Part shown: piece after piece, positions 16,633-26,418 of the stretch
How the letters are laid out: every line of letters begins with the position of its first letter
Position numbering within the stretch: position 1 is the first letter of the stretch
DNA from: Novosphingobium cyanobacteriorum
Lineage (GTDB): Bacteria; Pseudomonadota; Alphaproteobacteria; Sphingomonadales; Sphingomonadaceae
NCBI RefSeq assembly: GCF_029436685.1
Contig: NZ_JAROCY010000002.1
Coordinates: 248,001 to 312,000 of the forward strand
Length of the DNA: 64,000 nucleotides
Direction: 5' to 3'
The notes under the pieces: model-generated
Seen by the model: only the letters and a program-made list of their open reading frames with translations
Databases searched by the model: none
What the model was told of the DNA's origin: nothing
Position numbers and translations under genes: made by a program

Positions 16633-18222
16633 ATGTTCACCCCGCAGATCTTCAAGTTTGACCTGACCACCAATCCCATCCGCATGTTCCTGGTGAAGGA
16701 CGGCGAACAGGAAGAGCATATCCTGCTGAAGAACCAGACGCTGGGCTATGACGCCACCACGGGTGAAGTGGTGCTGACCACCACGTTCGCCAGCTATGTC
16801 AAGGAACGCGCCTTCCTGCCGACGGCAAGCACCAGCGACGATCCATCGTTCTACAACTTCGATCACGTCACTTTCACCACGCTGGACGGCAAGGTCATCA
16901 ACGACCCCACCAGCGAAGGCAACGATGACGGCCCGGATGACCAGGACGGTGACGGCTCGCCCGATGACAGCATCTATGGCACCGGCGGCAAGGACGTGCT
17001 GAACGGCAGCGGCGGCGACGATCACCTGTCCGGCCTCGCCAGCGGTGACATTCTCCACGGAGGATCGGGCAGCGACAACCTGTTCGGTGGCGCGGGTGGC
17101 GACGTGCTGGACGGCGGCGCGGACGATGACGTGCTGGTCGGCGACGATGGTGACGATGTCCTCGATGGCGGCACCGGCGACGATATCCTTGATGGCGGCA
17201 ACGGCGGAGACAAGCTGTTCGGCGGCGATGGCAACGACGATCTCAACGGCCTTGCCGGGGCGGACAAGCTCGATGGCGGCGCGGGCGACGACGTGCTCTA
17301 TGGCGCGGCCGGATCGGACAAGATCAACGGCGGCGATGGTGCCGACGAACTGCATGGCGGGATTGACGGCGATGGCCTGTCCGGCGGCGCGGGCAATGAC
17401 GACCTGTCCGGCGATGCCGGCAACGACACGCTCAAGGGCGAGGCCGGTGACGACAGCCTCGCCGGCGGTGACGGCAGCGACAAGCTCGCTGGTGGGGATG
17501 GCGTCGACACGCTGGACGGCGGCGCCGGTGGCGACAAGCTTGACGGCGGCGTCGGGAATGACACCCTGCTGGGCGGTGCAGGCAACGACGAGGTGAAGGG
17601 CGGCAAGGGCGATGACCTGCTGCTCGCCGGCCTCGATGGCGGCGACGACAAGCTCGGCGGGGGCGACGGCATCGACACGGTGGATTACTCCGCTGCTGCC
17701 GCGGGCCTGCGCATCGATCTCAAGGTCGGGCTTGCCTATGCCATCTCCGGCAATTCGGGCACGGGCGTGGACAAGATCGCCAATGTCGAGACCGTGATCG
17801 GCTCGGCCTTTGCCGACGAGATCTTCGGCGGTCCCAAGGCGCAGACCCTGATCGGCGGTGGCGGCAACGACGTGATCCGCGGCGGCGCGGGTGGCGATAC
17901 GCTGACCGGCGGCGCCGGGGCTGATACGTTCCGCTACTTCAGCGAAAAGGCCTCGCAACCGGGCAAGGCCGATCACATCACCGACTTCACCATTGGCGAG
18001 GACAAGATCGACCTGTCGGGCATCGATCCCAGCAAGGCGCCGGGTGACAACGCCTTCACCTGGAGCGACAGCGCGCCTGCCGCCGGGGCCGGGCAAGGCG
18101 TGGTGTGGTTCGATGCCGCATCACACACCCTCTTCGCTAGCATCGATGCGGATGCCGATGCGGAATACGCTGTGGTGCTTGATGGCGTGAACGCGCTCGG
18201 CGCGGCTGATCTGGTCCTTTGA
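16633..18222 (+). CDS. RTX-type calcium-binding repeat protein
   Basis: The 529-residue acidic protein has an N-terminal segment of about 110 residues without a recognised domain. It then has roughly two dozen glycine/aspartate nonapeptides of the GGxGxDxLx type (about residues 115-435), which fold as a calcium-filled beta-roll. The C-terminus (ADTFRYFSE, ADHITDFTIGEDKIDLS) resembles the serralysin C-terminal secretion region. No protease or lipase domain is present. Such proteins leave the cell through a type I system without an N-terminal signal, and no ABC exporter genes are in the window. GGAGGG lies 7 bases before the ATG. The role may be surface or matrix related. Confidence 0.88.
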   Translation: MFTPQIFKFDLTTNPIRMFLVKDGEQEEHILLKNQTLGYDATTGEVVLTTTFASYVKERAFLPTASTSDDPSFYNFDHVTFTTLDGKVINDPTSEGNDDGPDDQDGDGSPDDSIYGTGGKDVLNGSGGDDHLSGLASGDILHGGSGSDNLFGGAGGDVLDGGADDDVLVGDDGDDVLDGGTGDDILDGGNGGDKLFGGDGNDDLNGLAGADKLDGGAGDDVLYGAAGSDKINGGDGADELHGGIDGDGLSGGAGNDDLSGDAGNDTLKGEAGDDSLAGGDGSDKLAGGDGVDTLDGGAGGDKLDGGVGNDTLLGGAGNDEVKGGKGDDLLLAGLDGGDDKLGGGDGIDTVDYSAAAAGLRIDLKVGLAYAISGNSGTGVDKIANVETVIGSAFADEIFGGPKAQTLIGGGGNDVIRGGAGGDTLTGGAGADTFRYFSEKASQPGKADHITDFTIGEDKIDLSGIDPSKAPGDNAFTWSDSAPAAGAGQGVVWFDAASHTLFASIDADADAEYAVVLDGVNALGAADLVL

Positions 18223-18239
18223 CCGGGCGATGATCGGGA

Positions 18240-18277
18240 AGGGCTCCGGCGCAGATCACGCCGGAGCCCTATCTTTT
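18240..18277. terminator. Bidirectional terminator between RTX and thiolase genes
   Basis: AGGGCTCCGGCG (18240-18251) pairs perfectly with CGCCGGAGCCCT (18259-18270) around a 7-base loop, followed by ATCTTTT on the plus strand. It separates two convergent genes. Confidence 0.8.
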
Positions 18278-19452
18278 CAGAACACCTCGAACAGCCCGGC
18301 CGCGCCCATGCCGCCGCCGACGCACATCGTCACCACCACATGCTTCGCCCCACGGCGCTTGCCTTCGATCAGGGCATGGGCGGTGCAGCGCGCGCCGGTC
18401 ATGCCATAGGGGTGGCCGATCGAGATCGAGCCGCCGTTCACGTTGAGCAGGTCATTGGGGATACCCAGCCTGTCCCGGCAATAGAGCACCTGCACGGCAA
18501 AGGCCTCGTTCAGCTCCCACAGGCCGATGTCATCCATCTTCAGGCCAAAGCGCTGCAGCAGCTTGGGAATGGCGAAAACCGGGCCGATGCCCATCTCGTC
18601 GGGCTCGGTGCCGGCCACCGCCATGCCCACATAGCGGCCCAGCGGGGCCAGGCCCCGCTTGGCGGCAAGGCCCGCCTCCATCACCACCACCGCTGCCGAT
18701 CCGTCGGAAAGCTGGCTGGCGTTGCCGGCGGTCACGATGCCACCTTCGATCACCGGCTTCAATGCCTGGAGGTTCTCGATGGTGGTCGAAGGGCGGTTGC
18801 CCTCGTCCTTGGCCAGGTGAACCTCCTGGAATGAAATCTCGCCGGTTTCCTTGTTCTGCACGCCCATCGTGGCGTCGCAGGGCACGATCTCGTCATCGAA
18901 CTTGCCCGCGGCCTGCGCGGCGGCGGTGCGCTGCTGCGATTGCAGGGCATATTCGTCGCAGGCTTCGCGGCCGATGCCATAGCGCTGGCCGACGATCTCG
19001 GCCGTCTGCAGCATCGGCATGTAGATCGCCTGGTGCATCGCCATCAGGCTCTTGTCGGGCATCACCCGCATTTCTTTGGTCTGGACCAGGCTGATCGATT
19101 CCTGTCCCCCTGCGGCCACCACGTCCATGCGGTCGATGCTCACCTGCTTGGATGCGGTGGCGATGGTCATCAGGCCGGATGAACACTGCCGGTCCATGCT
19201 CATGCCCGATGTCGTCACCGGCAGGCCCGCGCGCAGCGCCACCTGCCGTGCGATGTTGCCCGCCTGTGCCCCCTGCTGCAACGCCGCGCCCCACAGCACG
19301 TCGTCCACTTCGCCAGGATCGATCCCGGCGCGCTCCACCGCCGTCTTCAACGACAGGGCGCCCAGCGTGGCGCCGGGCGTGGCATTGAATGCGCCCTTGT
19401 AGGCCCGCCCGATCGGGGTCCGGGCAACCGAAACGATTACGGCATCACGCAT
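18277..19452 (-). CDS. Acetyl-CoA acyltransferase (thiolase)
   Basis: Thiolytic cleavage of 3-ketoacyl-CoA, the last step of beta-oxidation. The 391-residue protein has the acyl-enzyme cysteine Cys90 (MDRQCSSG), the active-site His347 ([10 protein letters not shown]) and the second cysteine Cys377 ([12 protein letters not shown]). The usual GHPLG is GHPYG here. It ends a minus-strand run of thioesterase, serine hydrolase, 3-hydroxyacyl-CoA dehydrogenase and thiolase, so degradative beta-oxidation is more likely than acetoacetyl-CoA synthesis. Chain-length preference is unknown. Confidence 0.93.
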   Translation of the reverse strand: MRDAVIVSVARTPIGRAYKGAFNATPGATLGALSLKTAVERAGIDPGEVDDVLWGAALQQGAQAGNIARQVALRAGLPVTTSGMSMDRQCSSGLMTIATASKQVSIDRMDVVAAGGQESISLVQTKEMRVMPDKSLMAMHQAIYMPMLQTAEIVGQRYGIGREACDEYALQSQQRTAAAQAAGKFDDEIVPCDATMGVQNKETGEISFQEVHLAKDEGNRPSTTIENLQALKPVIEGGIVTAGNASQLSDGSAAVVVMEAGLAAKRGLAPLGRYVGMAVAGTEPDEMGIGPVFAIPKLLQRFGLKMDDIGLWELNEAFAVQVLYCRDRLGIPNDLLNVNGGSISIGHPYGMTGARCTAHALIEGKRRGAKHVVVTMCVGGGMGAAGLFEVF

Positions 19453-19492
19453 CTGCTCTCTCCTCGCCGGGTATTCCCCTGCGTCTGCTGCT

Positions 19493-20749
19493 TCAGTTGA
19501 AGGTCTCGCCCGCCTCGGCCTTGCGGCGCAGCAGCGGGGCCACGGGCAGCCCGTGCCGCTCCAGGCCTTCCACCACGGTGTTCAGCCCGATATGGTCGGC
19601 CCAGAACATCGGCCCGCCGGTCCATGCCGGCCAGCCATAGCCGTTCAGCCACACCGTATCGATATCACCCGCGCGCTGGGCGATCCCTTCGTCCAGGATC
19701 AGCGCGCCTTCGTTGATCATCGGATAGAGCAGCCGTTCGCGCAGCTCGTCCTTGGTGAAGCTGCGCTGCGGCTTGCCTTCCTGTGCCGCCCATTTGGCGA
19801 TCAGCGCCTTGGTTTCCTCTGCCGGGGTCCGCTGGCGGTTCTCGTCATAATCGTAGAAGCCCTTCCTGGTCTTCTGCCCCCAGCGGCCCACCGCGCACAG
19901 ATCGTCGCGCAGCGTCTCGATCCGTGCCGGATCGCGGTGCCAGCCGATGTCCACCCCGGCCAGGTCCGCCATCTGGAACGGCCCCATGGGAAAGCCGAAC
20001 TCCAGCAGTGCCTCGTCCACTTCCCAGTAGTTCGCACCTTCCATGATCAGCGCGTTGGCCTGCACTTGGCGCGGGTTGAGCATGCGGTTTCCGATGAAGC
20101 CGAAGCACACGCCCGAAACCACCGGAACCTTGCCGATCTTGCCTGCCAGCGCCATCACCGTGGCCAGTTCGCTGGCCCCGGTGGCCTTGCCGCGCACCAC
20201 TTCCAGCAGCTTCATCACGTTGGCCGGGCTGAAAAAGTGCGTGCCCAGCACCGCCTGCGGCCGCCCGGTCACGCTGGCGATCTCGTCCACGTCGAGATAG
20301 CTGGTGTTGCTGGCCAGGATCGCGCCCTGCTTCACGATGCCGTCCAGCCGGCGGAACACGTCCTTTTTCACGTCCATGCTCTCGTACACGGCCTCGATCA
20401 CCATGTCGCAATCGGCCAGCGCGTTGAACTCCAGCGTCGGGTTCAGCCGCGCCATCGCCGCCTCGGCCAGCGCAGCATCCATCTTCCCGCGCTTGACCGT
20501 GTTCTCGTAATTCTTCGCGATCGTCGCCACGCCCCGGTCCAGCGCTTCCTGCGTCATCTCCACGATCGTCACCGGAATCCCTGCGGTCAGGAAGTTCATG
20601 GTGATGCCGCCGCCCATCGTGCCCGCGCCGATCGTGCCCACCTTGTTGATGGGGATCAGCGGGGCGTCTGCCGGAATGTCGTCGATCTTCGCGGCCAGCG
20701 CGCGCGCGGCGTCGATATGTTCCTTTGCGCCGGGAATGGGGTCGGACAT
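19493..20749 (-). CDS. 3-hydroxyacyl-CoA dehydrogenase, stand-alone
   Basis: NAD-dependent oxidation of 3-hydroxyacyl-CoA to 3-ketoacyl-CoA. The 418-residue product has the Rossmann motif [17 protein letters not shown] near residue 37, the catalytic histidine region [11 protein letters not shown], and two helical C-terminal domains ending in [13 protein letters not shown]. It lacks the crotonase half found in FadB and FadJ, so it is a split version of the fusion seen at 54046-56100. The ATG at 20749 is chosen because residues further upstream have no family match. It is followed 40 bases later by a thiolase, a classical pairing. Confidence 0.92.
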   Translation of the reverse strand: MSDPIPGAKEHIDAARALAAKIDDIPADAPLIPINKVGTIGAGTMGGGITMNFLTAGIPVTIVEMTQEALDRGVATIAKNYENTVKRGKMDAALAEAAMARLNPTLEFNALADCDMVIEAVYESMDVKKDVFRRLDGIVKQGAILASNTSYLDVDEIASVTGRPQAVLGTHFFSPANVMKLLEVVRGKATGASELATVMALAGKIGKVPVVSGVCFGFIGNRMLNPRQVQANALIMEGANYWEVDEALLEFGFPMGPFQMADLAGVDIGWHRDPARIETLRDDLCAVGRWGQKTRKGFYDYDENRQRTPAEETKALIAKWAAQEGKPQRSFTKDELRERLLYPMINEGALILDEGIAQRAGDIDTVWLNGYGWPAWTGGPMFWADHIGLNTVVEGLERHGLPVAPLLRRKAEAGETFN

Positions 20750-20769
20750 CTCTCTCTCCTCTTGGTTCG

Positions 20770-22014
20770 TTATCGGCCGCGGCTCTCGGCCAGCGCGCCA
20801 TAGACAAGCGTTTTCAGCAGGGGGCGGATCGGGAAGTTCAGCGATGGGAATGCCTGCGTCATGAACACCATGTGCAGGCCCTCCACCGGGTCCACCAGGA
20901 ACTGGGTGGAAAAGATCCCGCTCCAGAAGAACTCGCCCCGGCTGCCCGGCACCAGCGTCTTCGCGGGATCGAGCGTGACGGCAAAGCCAAGGCCAAAGCC
21001 TGTGCCCGCATTCTCCGCATCGCCGAACAGCCCGCTCGATGCCTGCGTCAGGTCCGCCCCTCCGGGCAGGTGGTTGCTGGTCATCAGCCGCAGCGTCGCC
21101 GGGCTCACCAGCCGTACCCCGTCCACGCCGCCACCGCCCGCCAGCATGCGGCAGAAGCGGTGATAGTCCTCGATTGTGGACAGCAGCCCGCCGCCGCCAC
21201 TCTCGAAGCGCGGGGCGCGCAGACTGCCCGATTTCGTCGCGTCGTCGAACAGTTTCAGCGTTCCGTCGGGCTGGAACATCCACGCATCGGCCAGCCGATC
21301 GGCCTTTTCGGGCGGGCACCAGAACCCGGTATCGACCATGCCCAGCGGCTCCCAGATCCGCGTGCGCAGCACGTCGGACAGCGGCATGCCGGCCAGGCGC
21401 GAAACCACCACGCCCAGCACGTCCACCCCCACCGAATAGTTGAACACCGACCCTGGTGAAAATTCCAGCGGCAGCTCCGCCAGCCCCGCGATGAAGGCGT
21501 CGTTCCCGTCCAGCGAAGGGTGCCCGTCCAGCCGCGCCTTGCGGTATGCGGCGTCAATCACGGTGCGGCCCTGTATGCCATATGTCAGGCCCGACATGTG
21601 GGTCAGCAGGTCCACCATCCGCATCGGCGCGCCCGCCGGCACCGTCTCGAACGGCGCATCCCCGCCGCCGCCGCCGGCATAGACGCCCAGGTTCGCGAAC
21701 TCCGGGATCACTTTCGTCACCGGGTCCGACAGCGCGATCCGGCCTTCCTCCACCAGCATCATGAACGCCAGCGAGACCATCGGCTTGGTCATCGATGCGA
21801 TGCGGCAGATCGTGTCGGTGGCAAAGGGCATGCCCCCCTCGCGCGCCTTGCCCGCTGCGCCCGTCCACACGGCTTGCCCGTCACGCGCCACCATCATGGC
21901 AAAGCCGGGTATGTGCCCGCTGGCCACATGCTCGCGCTCCAGCACGGCGGTGAGGCGGTCCAGCCGGTCAGCAACGAAGCCCAGGCTCAGGGGGTCGGAA
22001 AGGTGCAGAGTCAT
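20770..22014 (-). CDS. Serine hydrolase of the class C beta-lactamase / esterase family
   Basis: A 414-residue hydrolase. The catalytic SxxK motif is Ser74-Met-Thr-Lys77 (RIASMTKPM), and the tyrosine motif is in [11 protein letters not shown]. There is no obvious signal peptide, so it is probably cytoplasmic. This family (EstB-like esterases, penicillin-binding-like hydrolases) cleaves esters, amides or lactones, and antibiotic resistance is not implied. Its place between a thioesterase and a 3-hydroxyacyl-CoA dehydrogenase suggests release of an acyl group for beta-oxidation. It lies 10 bases after the thioesterase stop and 20 bases before the next start. Confidence 0.9.
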   Translation of the reverse strand: MTLHLSDPLSLGFVADRLDRLTAVLEREHVASGHIPGFAMMVARDGQAVWTGAAGKAREGGMPFATDTICRIASMTKPMVSLAFMMLVEEGRIALSDPVTKVIPEFANLGVYAGGGGGDAPFETVPAGAPMRMVDLLTHMSGLTYGIQGRTVIDAAYRKARLDGHPSLDGNDAFIAGLAELPLEFSPGSVFNYSVGVDVLGVVVSRLAGMPLSDVLRTRIWEPLGMVDTGFWCPPEKADRLADAWMFQPDGTLKLFDDATKSGSLRAPRFESGGGGLLSTIEDYHRFCRMLAGGGGVDGVRLVSPATLRLMTSNHLPGGADLTQASSGLFGDAENAGTGFGLGFAVTLDPAKTLVPGSRGEFFWSGIFSTQFLVDPVEGLHMVFMTQAFPSLNFPIRPLLKTLVYGALAESRGR

Positions 22015-22024
22015 CCTCTCGCGC

Positions 22025-22846
22025 TCACCCGAACACTGCCACGGACTGCAGCCCCCGCATCATTTCAATGCCATCGGCGTTCCACAGGCGCAGCGTCTCG
22101 CTGCTGAAGCCGCCCGCCATCTGGTTCGATGACGTTTCCAGCAGCCACCAGCCATCCCGTGTCCCGGGTGCTTCGCCCAGGACGGTAAAAGCCCAGTTGA
22201 TCGAACTGATCGGGCCCAGCCGTTCCATCGCCCGCATCGCGCCGGGCGGCAGCATGTCGCCCACGGCGACCAGTTCTGCCATCGGGTCCAGCCCGTCGCG
22301 TTCGCGCAGGCGCACCCAGCGGCGGATCGTGGCGGGCCGGCTCTCCTCGCGCGGGCCCGCATGCCGCACCTCGAAGCGCGCGGTGAACGCTGGCGTATGC
22401 GCGCCAAAGGCCACTTCGGCACATTCGTCCGGCGGGGTCAGCTCTTCGAAAGCGTCCGCCGGCACGATGCCATTGTCCGCCCGTCCTTCGCCAAACAGCC
22501 ATATGGTGCGGTGGACCAGCTCTCCACCACAGGTCAGATCGGTCTCAACCTGGGTCACGCTGCGCCCGCGACGCAGCAGCCGGGCCTGCGCCTGCAGTGA
22601 TTCGCCAACCGGGGCCACGAACGTCACCTGCGCCCCGCGCAACGGCGGCAGTCCGGGCAGCAGCGCGCGCGCCGCGCTATAGGCAAGGAAAGAGGACGCC
22701 CCGCCATACATCGTGCGCCCCTGCATCCACCCGCTGGCGCCAGCAAGTGCAAGGCCCCCGTCCGCGGGCTGGAGCGATTGCGCCAACGCAGCCAGGCTCC
22801 TCGCCTCCGCAGATGCCGTGTCGCCAGATGCTTCTGCCGAGTTCAT
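22025..22846 (-). CDS. Acyl-CoA thioesterase-like double-hotdog protein
   Basis: The 273-residue protein fits the TesB-like double hotdog fold. The N-terminal half has GRTMYGGASSFLAYSAA followed by AQVTFVAPVGESLQAQARLLRRGRSVTQVE, and the C-terminal half has SSINWAFTVLGE and WWLLETSSNQMAGGFSSETLRLWN. It probably hydrolyses acyl-CoA. The start is ATG 22846 with GGGAGAGG just upstream. A GTG 12 bases earlier is possible. It is the first gene of the four-gene beta-oxidation operon. The substrate is unknown. Confidence 0.82.
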   Translation of the reverse strand: MNSAEASGDTASAEARSLAALAQSLQPADGGLALAGASGWMQGRTMYGGASSFLAYSAARALLPGLPPLRGAQVTFVAPVGESLQAQARLLRRGRSVTQVETDLTCGGELVHRTIWLFGEGRADNGIVPADAFEELTPPDECAEVAFGAHTPAFTARFEVRHAGPREESRPATIRRWVRLRERDGLDPMAELVAVGDMLPPGAMRAMERLGPISSINWAFTVLGEAPGTRDGWWLLETSSNQMAGGFSSETLRLWNADGIEMMRGLQSVAVFG

Positions 22847-23348
22847 TGCCTCTCCCACACAACACCCCGGATCGCCGGGCGCGAATCCTCACCGTTTCTT
22901 CGGACTGACCGTTTGGTGAAGCGCTCTGCGGCGGAGCGCAAGGCTCATTTCCCAAGCACTTGCTTGCCGTAGCGGCAACCTGTCAAACCATCACCGGGCC
23001 ATATTGCATGTGCGTTGGAAGCAGGGGCTTCGCGCATGACCGGGCAGGCTGGGGACGGGCATTGGCGGCCAGTTCTCGAACCAATTCGGCCAATATGACG
23101 ATTCCTGCCTAACCTCAATTTTAGTCCAAAACAGATTAATCATTGCCAAGGTGCCGCAACGTAACAGAATTGTCGGCGAAATGGCGGGGTTTTCTTGCCT
23201 GTTCTGGTTCTCGGAATGACCGCGGAAGCGCGTCGCAAAACGGGATTCGCACCTGCAAAAAGGGTGTTTCGCAATGGCGATATCAGGTTGTCTCCATTTC
23301 CGATCTATACTACGTAATAACCGTACGCCGTGCCTTGGAGATTAACCA
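22847..23348. other. Gene-free stretch between thioesterase and small secreted protein
   Basis: About 500 bases holding the divergent promoters of the minus-strand beta-oxidation operon and the plus-strand small gene. I see no convincing coding frame, since the short open frames lack family features and ribosome binding sites. The sequence from about 23100 is noticeably AT-richer than its surroundings. Confidence 0.5.
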
Positions 23349-23630
23349 ATGAACTTCATCAAATCGCTCGCCGCCGGCGCTGCGGTACTTGCGCTGGGTC
23401 TTGCGACCACAGCCCAGGCTGCCCAGACCCGTTCCTCGCTTACCCTGCCGGTCAAGAAGGCCGCTGCGATCAAGGCTTCGGCCAAGGCTTCGCGCCTGTC
23501 GCGTTCGTCCGCCGCGCTTGAAGGTGAAACCAGCAGCCTCAGCCCGGCCGCGATCGCCGGTCTTGTCCTGGTCGGTGTCGGCACCACGGTTGTGATCGCC
23601 ACCAGCGGTGATGACTCGCCGGGCAGCTGA
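23349..23630 (+). CDS. Small exported protein of unknown function
   Basis: A 93-residue protein with a clear signal peptide: MNFIKSLAAGAAVLALG followed by LATTAQA and a probable cleavage before A or Q near residue 25. The mature part is a short basic, Ser- and Ala-rich segment. A hydrophobic Gly/Val stretch of about 20 residues (around 67-86) precedes a short acidic tail. It could be a membrane-anchored or surface peptide. CTTGGAG lies 9 bases upstream of the ATG, and a strong terminator follows, so it is monocistronic. I do not recognise the family. Confidence 0.75.
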   Translation: MNFIKSLAAGAAVLALGLATTAQAAQTRSSLTLPVKKAAAIKASAKASRLSRSSAALEGETSSLSPAAIAGLVLVGVGTTVVIATSGDDSPGS

Positions 23631-23661
23631 TCGGCTGACGCCAGCTATTATCGCCACGTCG

Positions 23662-23691
23662 AAGGCCCGCCATCCCCCGATGGCGGGCCTT
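23662..23691 (+). terminator. Rho-independent terminator after the small secreted protein
   Basis: AAGGCCCGCCATC (23662-23674) pairs perfectly with GATGGCGGGCCTT (23679-23691) around a CCCC loop, followed by a T-rich stretch. It lies 32 bases after the stop. Confidence 0.85.
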
Positions 23692-23768
23692 TCCGTTTGG
23701 GGTTCGGATAGTCGCGGTTGTCGGCACGCAGGTGCTGGAAGAGGCGACGGTTCAGGGCGGCCAGCCCC

Positions 23769-23829
23769 CTCTCAACCGCGCTCAGTCGCTCTCAGTCGTT
23801 CTCAACCCCCTCTCAGTCGTTCTCAACTT
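23769..23829. repeat. Six helically phased 10-bp direct repeats
   Basis: Six consecutive 10-base units with core TCTCA (CGCTCA in the second), alternating TCTCAAC and TCTCAGT endings, and one extra base between units four and five. The period equals one DNA turn. The array lies about 315 bases upstream of the TonB receptor start. One further TTCTCAA copy follows the receptor stop near 26395. Confidence 0.7.
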
Positions 23830-23996
23830 ACGGCTTCCAACGCTCCGGCCGTCATCGCCGGCGCCGCCGAGAGCGCCCGTCTGCACGCCCGCGCACGGTG
23901 ACGCGCGGCGAAGTGGAACTGGCGCAAAATGCGCATCTTTCCTCAGCCCGGCACTGCGGTGGCGGTGATCCTGGCGCCTCAGCCTGGCGGGAGGCG

Positions 23997-24030
23997 GCCC
24001 TGGCCAGGAAAGGCCTTGCCCGGCCAGGGC
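23997..24030. other. GC-rich hairpin upstream of the TonB receptor
   Basis: GCCCTGGCC (23997-24005) pairs with GGCCAGGGC (24022-24030). The 16-base loop contains AAGGCCTT, itself palindromic. There is no T-tract, so it is not a clear terminator. It could shape a leader RNA or be a protein site. Confidence 0.4.
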
Positions 24031-24044
24031 TCAAGAGGGAGATC

Positions 24045-24063
24045 TGATTACTGATAGTAATCA
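24045..24063. promoter_or_regulatory. 19-bp palindromic operator candidate before the catabolic operon
   Basis: TGATTACT-GAT-AGTAATCA has 8-bp perfect arms around a 3-base spacer, AT-rich in a GC-rich setting, 81 bases upstream of the TonB receptor ATG. It would suit a dimeric repressor or activator controlling the 24-34 kb operon. The cognate regulator may be the LysR protein at the operon end, or one outside the window. Confidence 0.5.
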
Positions 24064-24143
24064 CTCGGGCTAAACTGCCATCTTTTTTGATATGCCGAAC
24101 ACTGCGAAATCCCTCTCAGCAAAAGAAAACTGGGGAGTGGACA

Positions 24144-26390
24144 ATGCAGCATTTTCGCGTCGCCCTGATGGCGTCGGCCATCGGCACACTTTGCATGATC
24201 GCACCGGCCCATGCCCAGACGACGGCGGCCGAAACATCGGCCAGCACGGACAGCACGGGCATTGCCGATATCGTCGTCACCGCCGAGCGGCGCGAGCAGA
24301 GCACGCAGCGTTCGGCCCTGTCGATCCAGGTTGTCGGCGGTGAAGCGCTGGAGAAGGCCGGTGTCTCGGCCGCGGGTGACCTGACCAAGCTGACGACCGG
24401 CGTCGAGATCGGCGTAGCGGGGGCCAATTCGCAGATCTACGTCCGCGGCGTGGGCAGCTTTGCCTATATCCCGCTGCAATCGCCCGGCGTCGCCTTCAAT
24501 GTCGATGGCGTCTATGTCGGCCGCCCGGACAGCGTTGCCGGCAATTTCTATGACATCGCGCGCATCGAGGTGCTGAAGGGGCCGCAGGGCACGCTCTATG
24601 GCCGCAATGCCAATGGCGGCTCTATCAACCTTGTCACCAACGATCCGCGCATCGGCGAAAGGAGCATGGATCTCAACCTCGAAGGCGGAAATTATTCGCT
24701 GGCCCATGCCTCGGGCGCGATCAACCTGCCGATAGGCGAGCATTCCGCGCTGCGCGCCGCGTTCAACGTGGTGCAGCGCGATGGCTATCTTTCGGACGGA
24801 ACCTTTGACGACAAGCAGCAGGCCGCGCGCATCCGCTTCAAGACCGAGCCCAACGAAAACCTGACCATCGTGCTCAATGCAGACTATGCCCACACCGGCG
24901 GTCGGGGCGGGAACGCCACCTGGCGGCCCCGGCGCCCCGGTGCCGATCCGTATGAATCCATCACCGAACCCGCAGCCCAGGCCTACAAGCACAGCTTTCC
25001 GGGATCGGGGCTGGCACCGTTCACCAACACGGATCGCAACGACGGATACCAGGACAACCAGTATTACAACCTAAGCGCGCAGGTTGACCTGCGGCTGGGC
25101 TTTGCCACGCTGACGCTGCTGCCGGCCTATCGGCATTCCGATATCGACTACCTGACCTACGACCTTGGCGCGCGCTACCGGATGGACAAGTCGTCGAGCC
25201 AGACCTCGCTCGAGGCGCGCCTTGGCAACAAGACGGGCAACCTGACGTGGGTGATCGGCGGCTACTACTTCCATGAAACGCAGGACGGCTTCTACGACAT
25301 CACCCCCGGCGACGTACCGGTGCCGTTCTTCGGCGGCGCGGTGCTGCTGAACCAGCGGATCGCGTTCAAGCCCAAGACCGATGCCTATGCCGCGTTCGGC
25401 CAGGCAACCCTTGGCCTTGCGCCGGGGTTCAGGCTGATCGCCGGTGCGCGCTACACCCATGAAAAGGCAAGCGTTTCCGGCACGATCAGCAACCTGACGC
25501 CGGCAGCACTGCTGTCCGCCTACTCTCCCACCGGCAGCTTCGACGGGACCACCTTCAAGGCCGGCTTCGAATACGATCTGGCCCCGCAGAGCATGCTTTA
25601 TGCAACCTACAGCACCGGCTTCAAGGCGGGCGGCCTGAATCAGACGCCGACACCGGCGATTGCGACGTTCCGTCCGGAAAAGCTCAACTCCGCCGAGGTG
25701 GGCATCAAGAACCGCTTCCTCGACAACAAGCTGCAGATCAACGTTTCGGCCTATCACTGGAAGTACAAGAACCTGCAGGACGCGCGGGCCGCGTTCGACG
25801 CTTTCGGGGTGAACTTCATCACGTTCAATTCGGGCGACGCGACGATCTATGGCGCCACGCTCGACATCATCGCCAAGCCGTGGACCGGCGGAACCTTCAA
25901 CTTCTCGGGCGAATATGCCCATTCGAAGTATGACCGGTTCCTTGTGAGCACGCCGACGCCGCTGTTCCTTGCCGGAAGCACCGGCTGCCCCACCACGTCG
26001 ACCGGACCGGGCGGGCTTACCACCGCCGATTGCAGCGGCTTCCAGGTTGCCCGTGTGCCGAAGTGGACCTTTACCGCAGGCTACGATCACGAATTCCTGC
26101 TGGCCGATGGTGGCTCGGTCAACGCCGGGGCATCGGTGAAGTACAGCAGTGCGCGCTGGATCGGCATCGATTTCGTCGCGGCCCAGCGGGATGACGCCTA
26201 CGCGGTGGTGGACGCGAACATTTCCTACACCACGCCCGACAGCAGGCTGACGGTGGGTCTGTTCGGGCGCAACCTGACAAAGTCGGTCTACTACACCGGC
26301 GGCGTCGCGACCACGTTCATCCCGGGCCTGTTCGCCGCCAACATCGGCGCGCCCCGGACCTATGGCGCGCGCCTCAGCGCGCACTTCTGA
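24144..26390 (+). CDS. TonB-dependent outer-membrane receptor
   Basis: A 748-residue receptor that would import a substrate across the outer membrane with energy from TonB. The signal peptide ends in APAHAQ (cleavage near residue 25). A TonB-box-like segment (IADIVVTAERR) comes next. The plug domain has YVRGVGS, VDGVYVGRP, DIARIEVLKGPQGTLYGRNANGGSINLVTNDP. The 22-strand barrel ends in the typical aromatic terminus ARLSAHF. The ATG at 24144 is preceded by GGGGAG. It leads a co-directional catabolic run in which the next start is only 29 bases away, so it probably takes up the compound that the cluster degrades rather than a siderophore. Confidence 0.95.
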   Translation: MQHFRVALMASAIGTLCMIAPAHAQTTAAETSASTDSTGIADIVVTAERREQSTQRSALSIQVVGGEALEKAGVSAAGDLTKLTTGVEIGVAGANSQIYVRGVGSFAYIPLQSPGVAFNVDGVYVGRPDSVAGNFYDIARIEVLKGPQGTLYGRNANGGSINLVTNDPRIGERSMDLNLEGGNYSLAHASGAINLPIGEHSALRAAFNVVQRDGYLSDGTFDDKQQAARIRFKTEPNENLTIVLNADYAHTGGRGGNATWRPRRPGADPYESITEPAAQAYKHSFPGSGLAPFTNTDRNDGYQDNQYYNLSAQVDLRLGFATLTLLPAYRHSDIDYLTYDLGARYRMDKSSSQTSLEARLGNKTGNLTWVIGGYYFHETQDGFYDITPGDVPVPFFGGAVLLNQRIAFKPKTDAYAAFGQATLGLAPGFRLIAGARYTHEKASVSGTISNLTPAALLSAYSPTGSFDGTTFKAGFEYDLAPQSMLYATYSTGFKAGGLNQTPTPAIATFRPEKLNSAEVGIKNRFLDNKLQINVSAYHWKYKNLQDARAAFDAFGVNFITFNSGDATIYGATLDIIAKPWTGGTFNFSGEYAHSKYDRFLVSTPTPLFLAGSTGCPTTSTGPGGLTTADCSGFQVARVPKWTFTAGYDHEFLLADGGSVNAGASVKYSSARWIGIDFVAAQRDDAYAVVDANISYTTPDSRLTVGLFGRNLTKSVYYTGGVATTFIPGLFAANIGAPRTYGARLSAHF

Positions 26391-26418
26391 TCGTTCTCAA
26401 GCCGAGGAATACCCCGAA

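Noticed and set aside
17000..17940. Repetitive DNA that could suggest a CRISPR-like or satellite array
   Set aside because: The 27-base period is the coding period of RTX nonapeptides. There are no conserved direct repeats with unique spacers.
16480..18096. 538-codon frame on the minus strand opposite the RTX gene
   Set aside because: It is the antisense of GGxGxD repeats and gives a false Val/Ala repeat protein. No start signal is visible.
20770..22014. Beta-lactamase antibiotic-resistance gene
   Set aside because: The SxxK hydrolase fold is shared by esterases. The gene lies in a beta-oxidation operon and lacks a clear signal peptide, so resistance is not supported.
23143..23352. 69-codon open frame upstream of the small secreted protein
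   Set aside because: No ribosome binding site or domain, and it overlaps the start region of the better-supported secreted protein.
24144..26390. Siderophore receptor
   Set aside because: The context is catabolic with no iron-uptake or siderophore genes, so a nutrient or aromatic uptake role is more likely.
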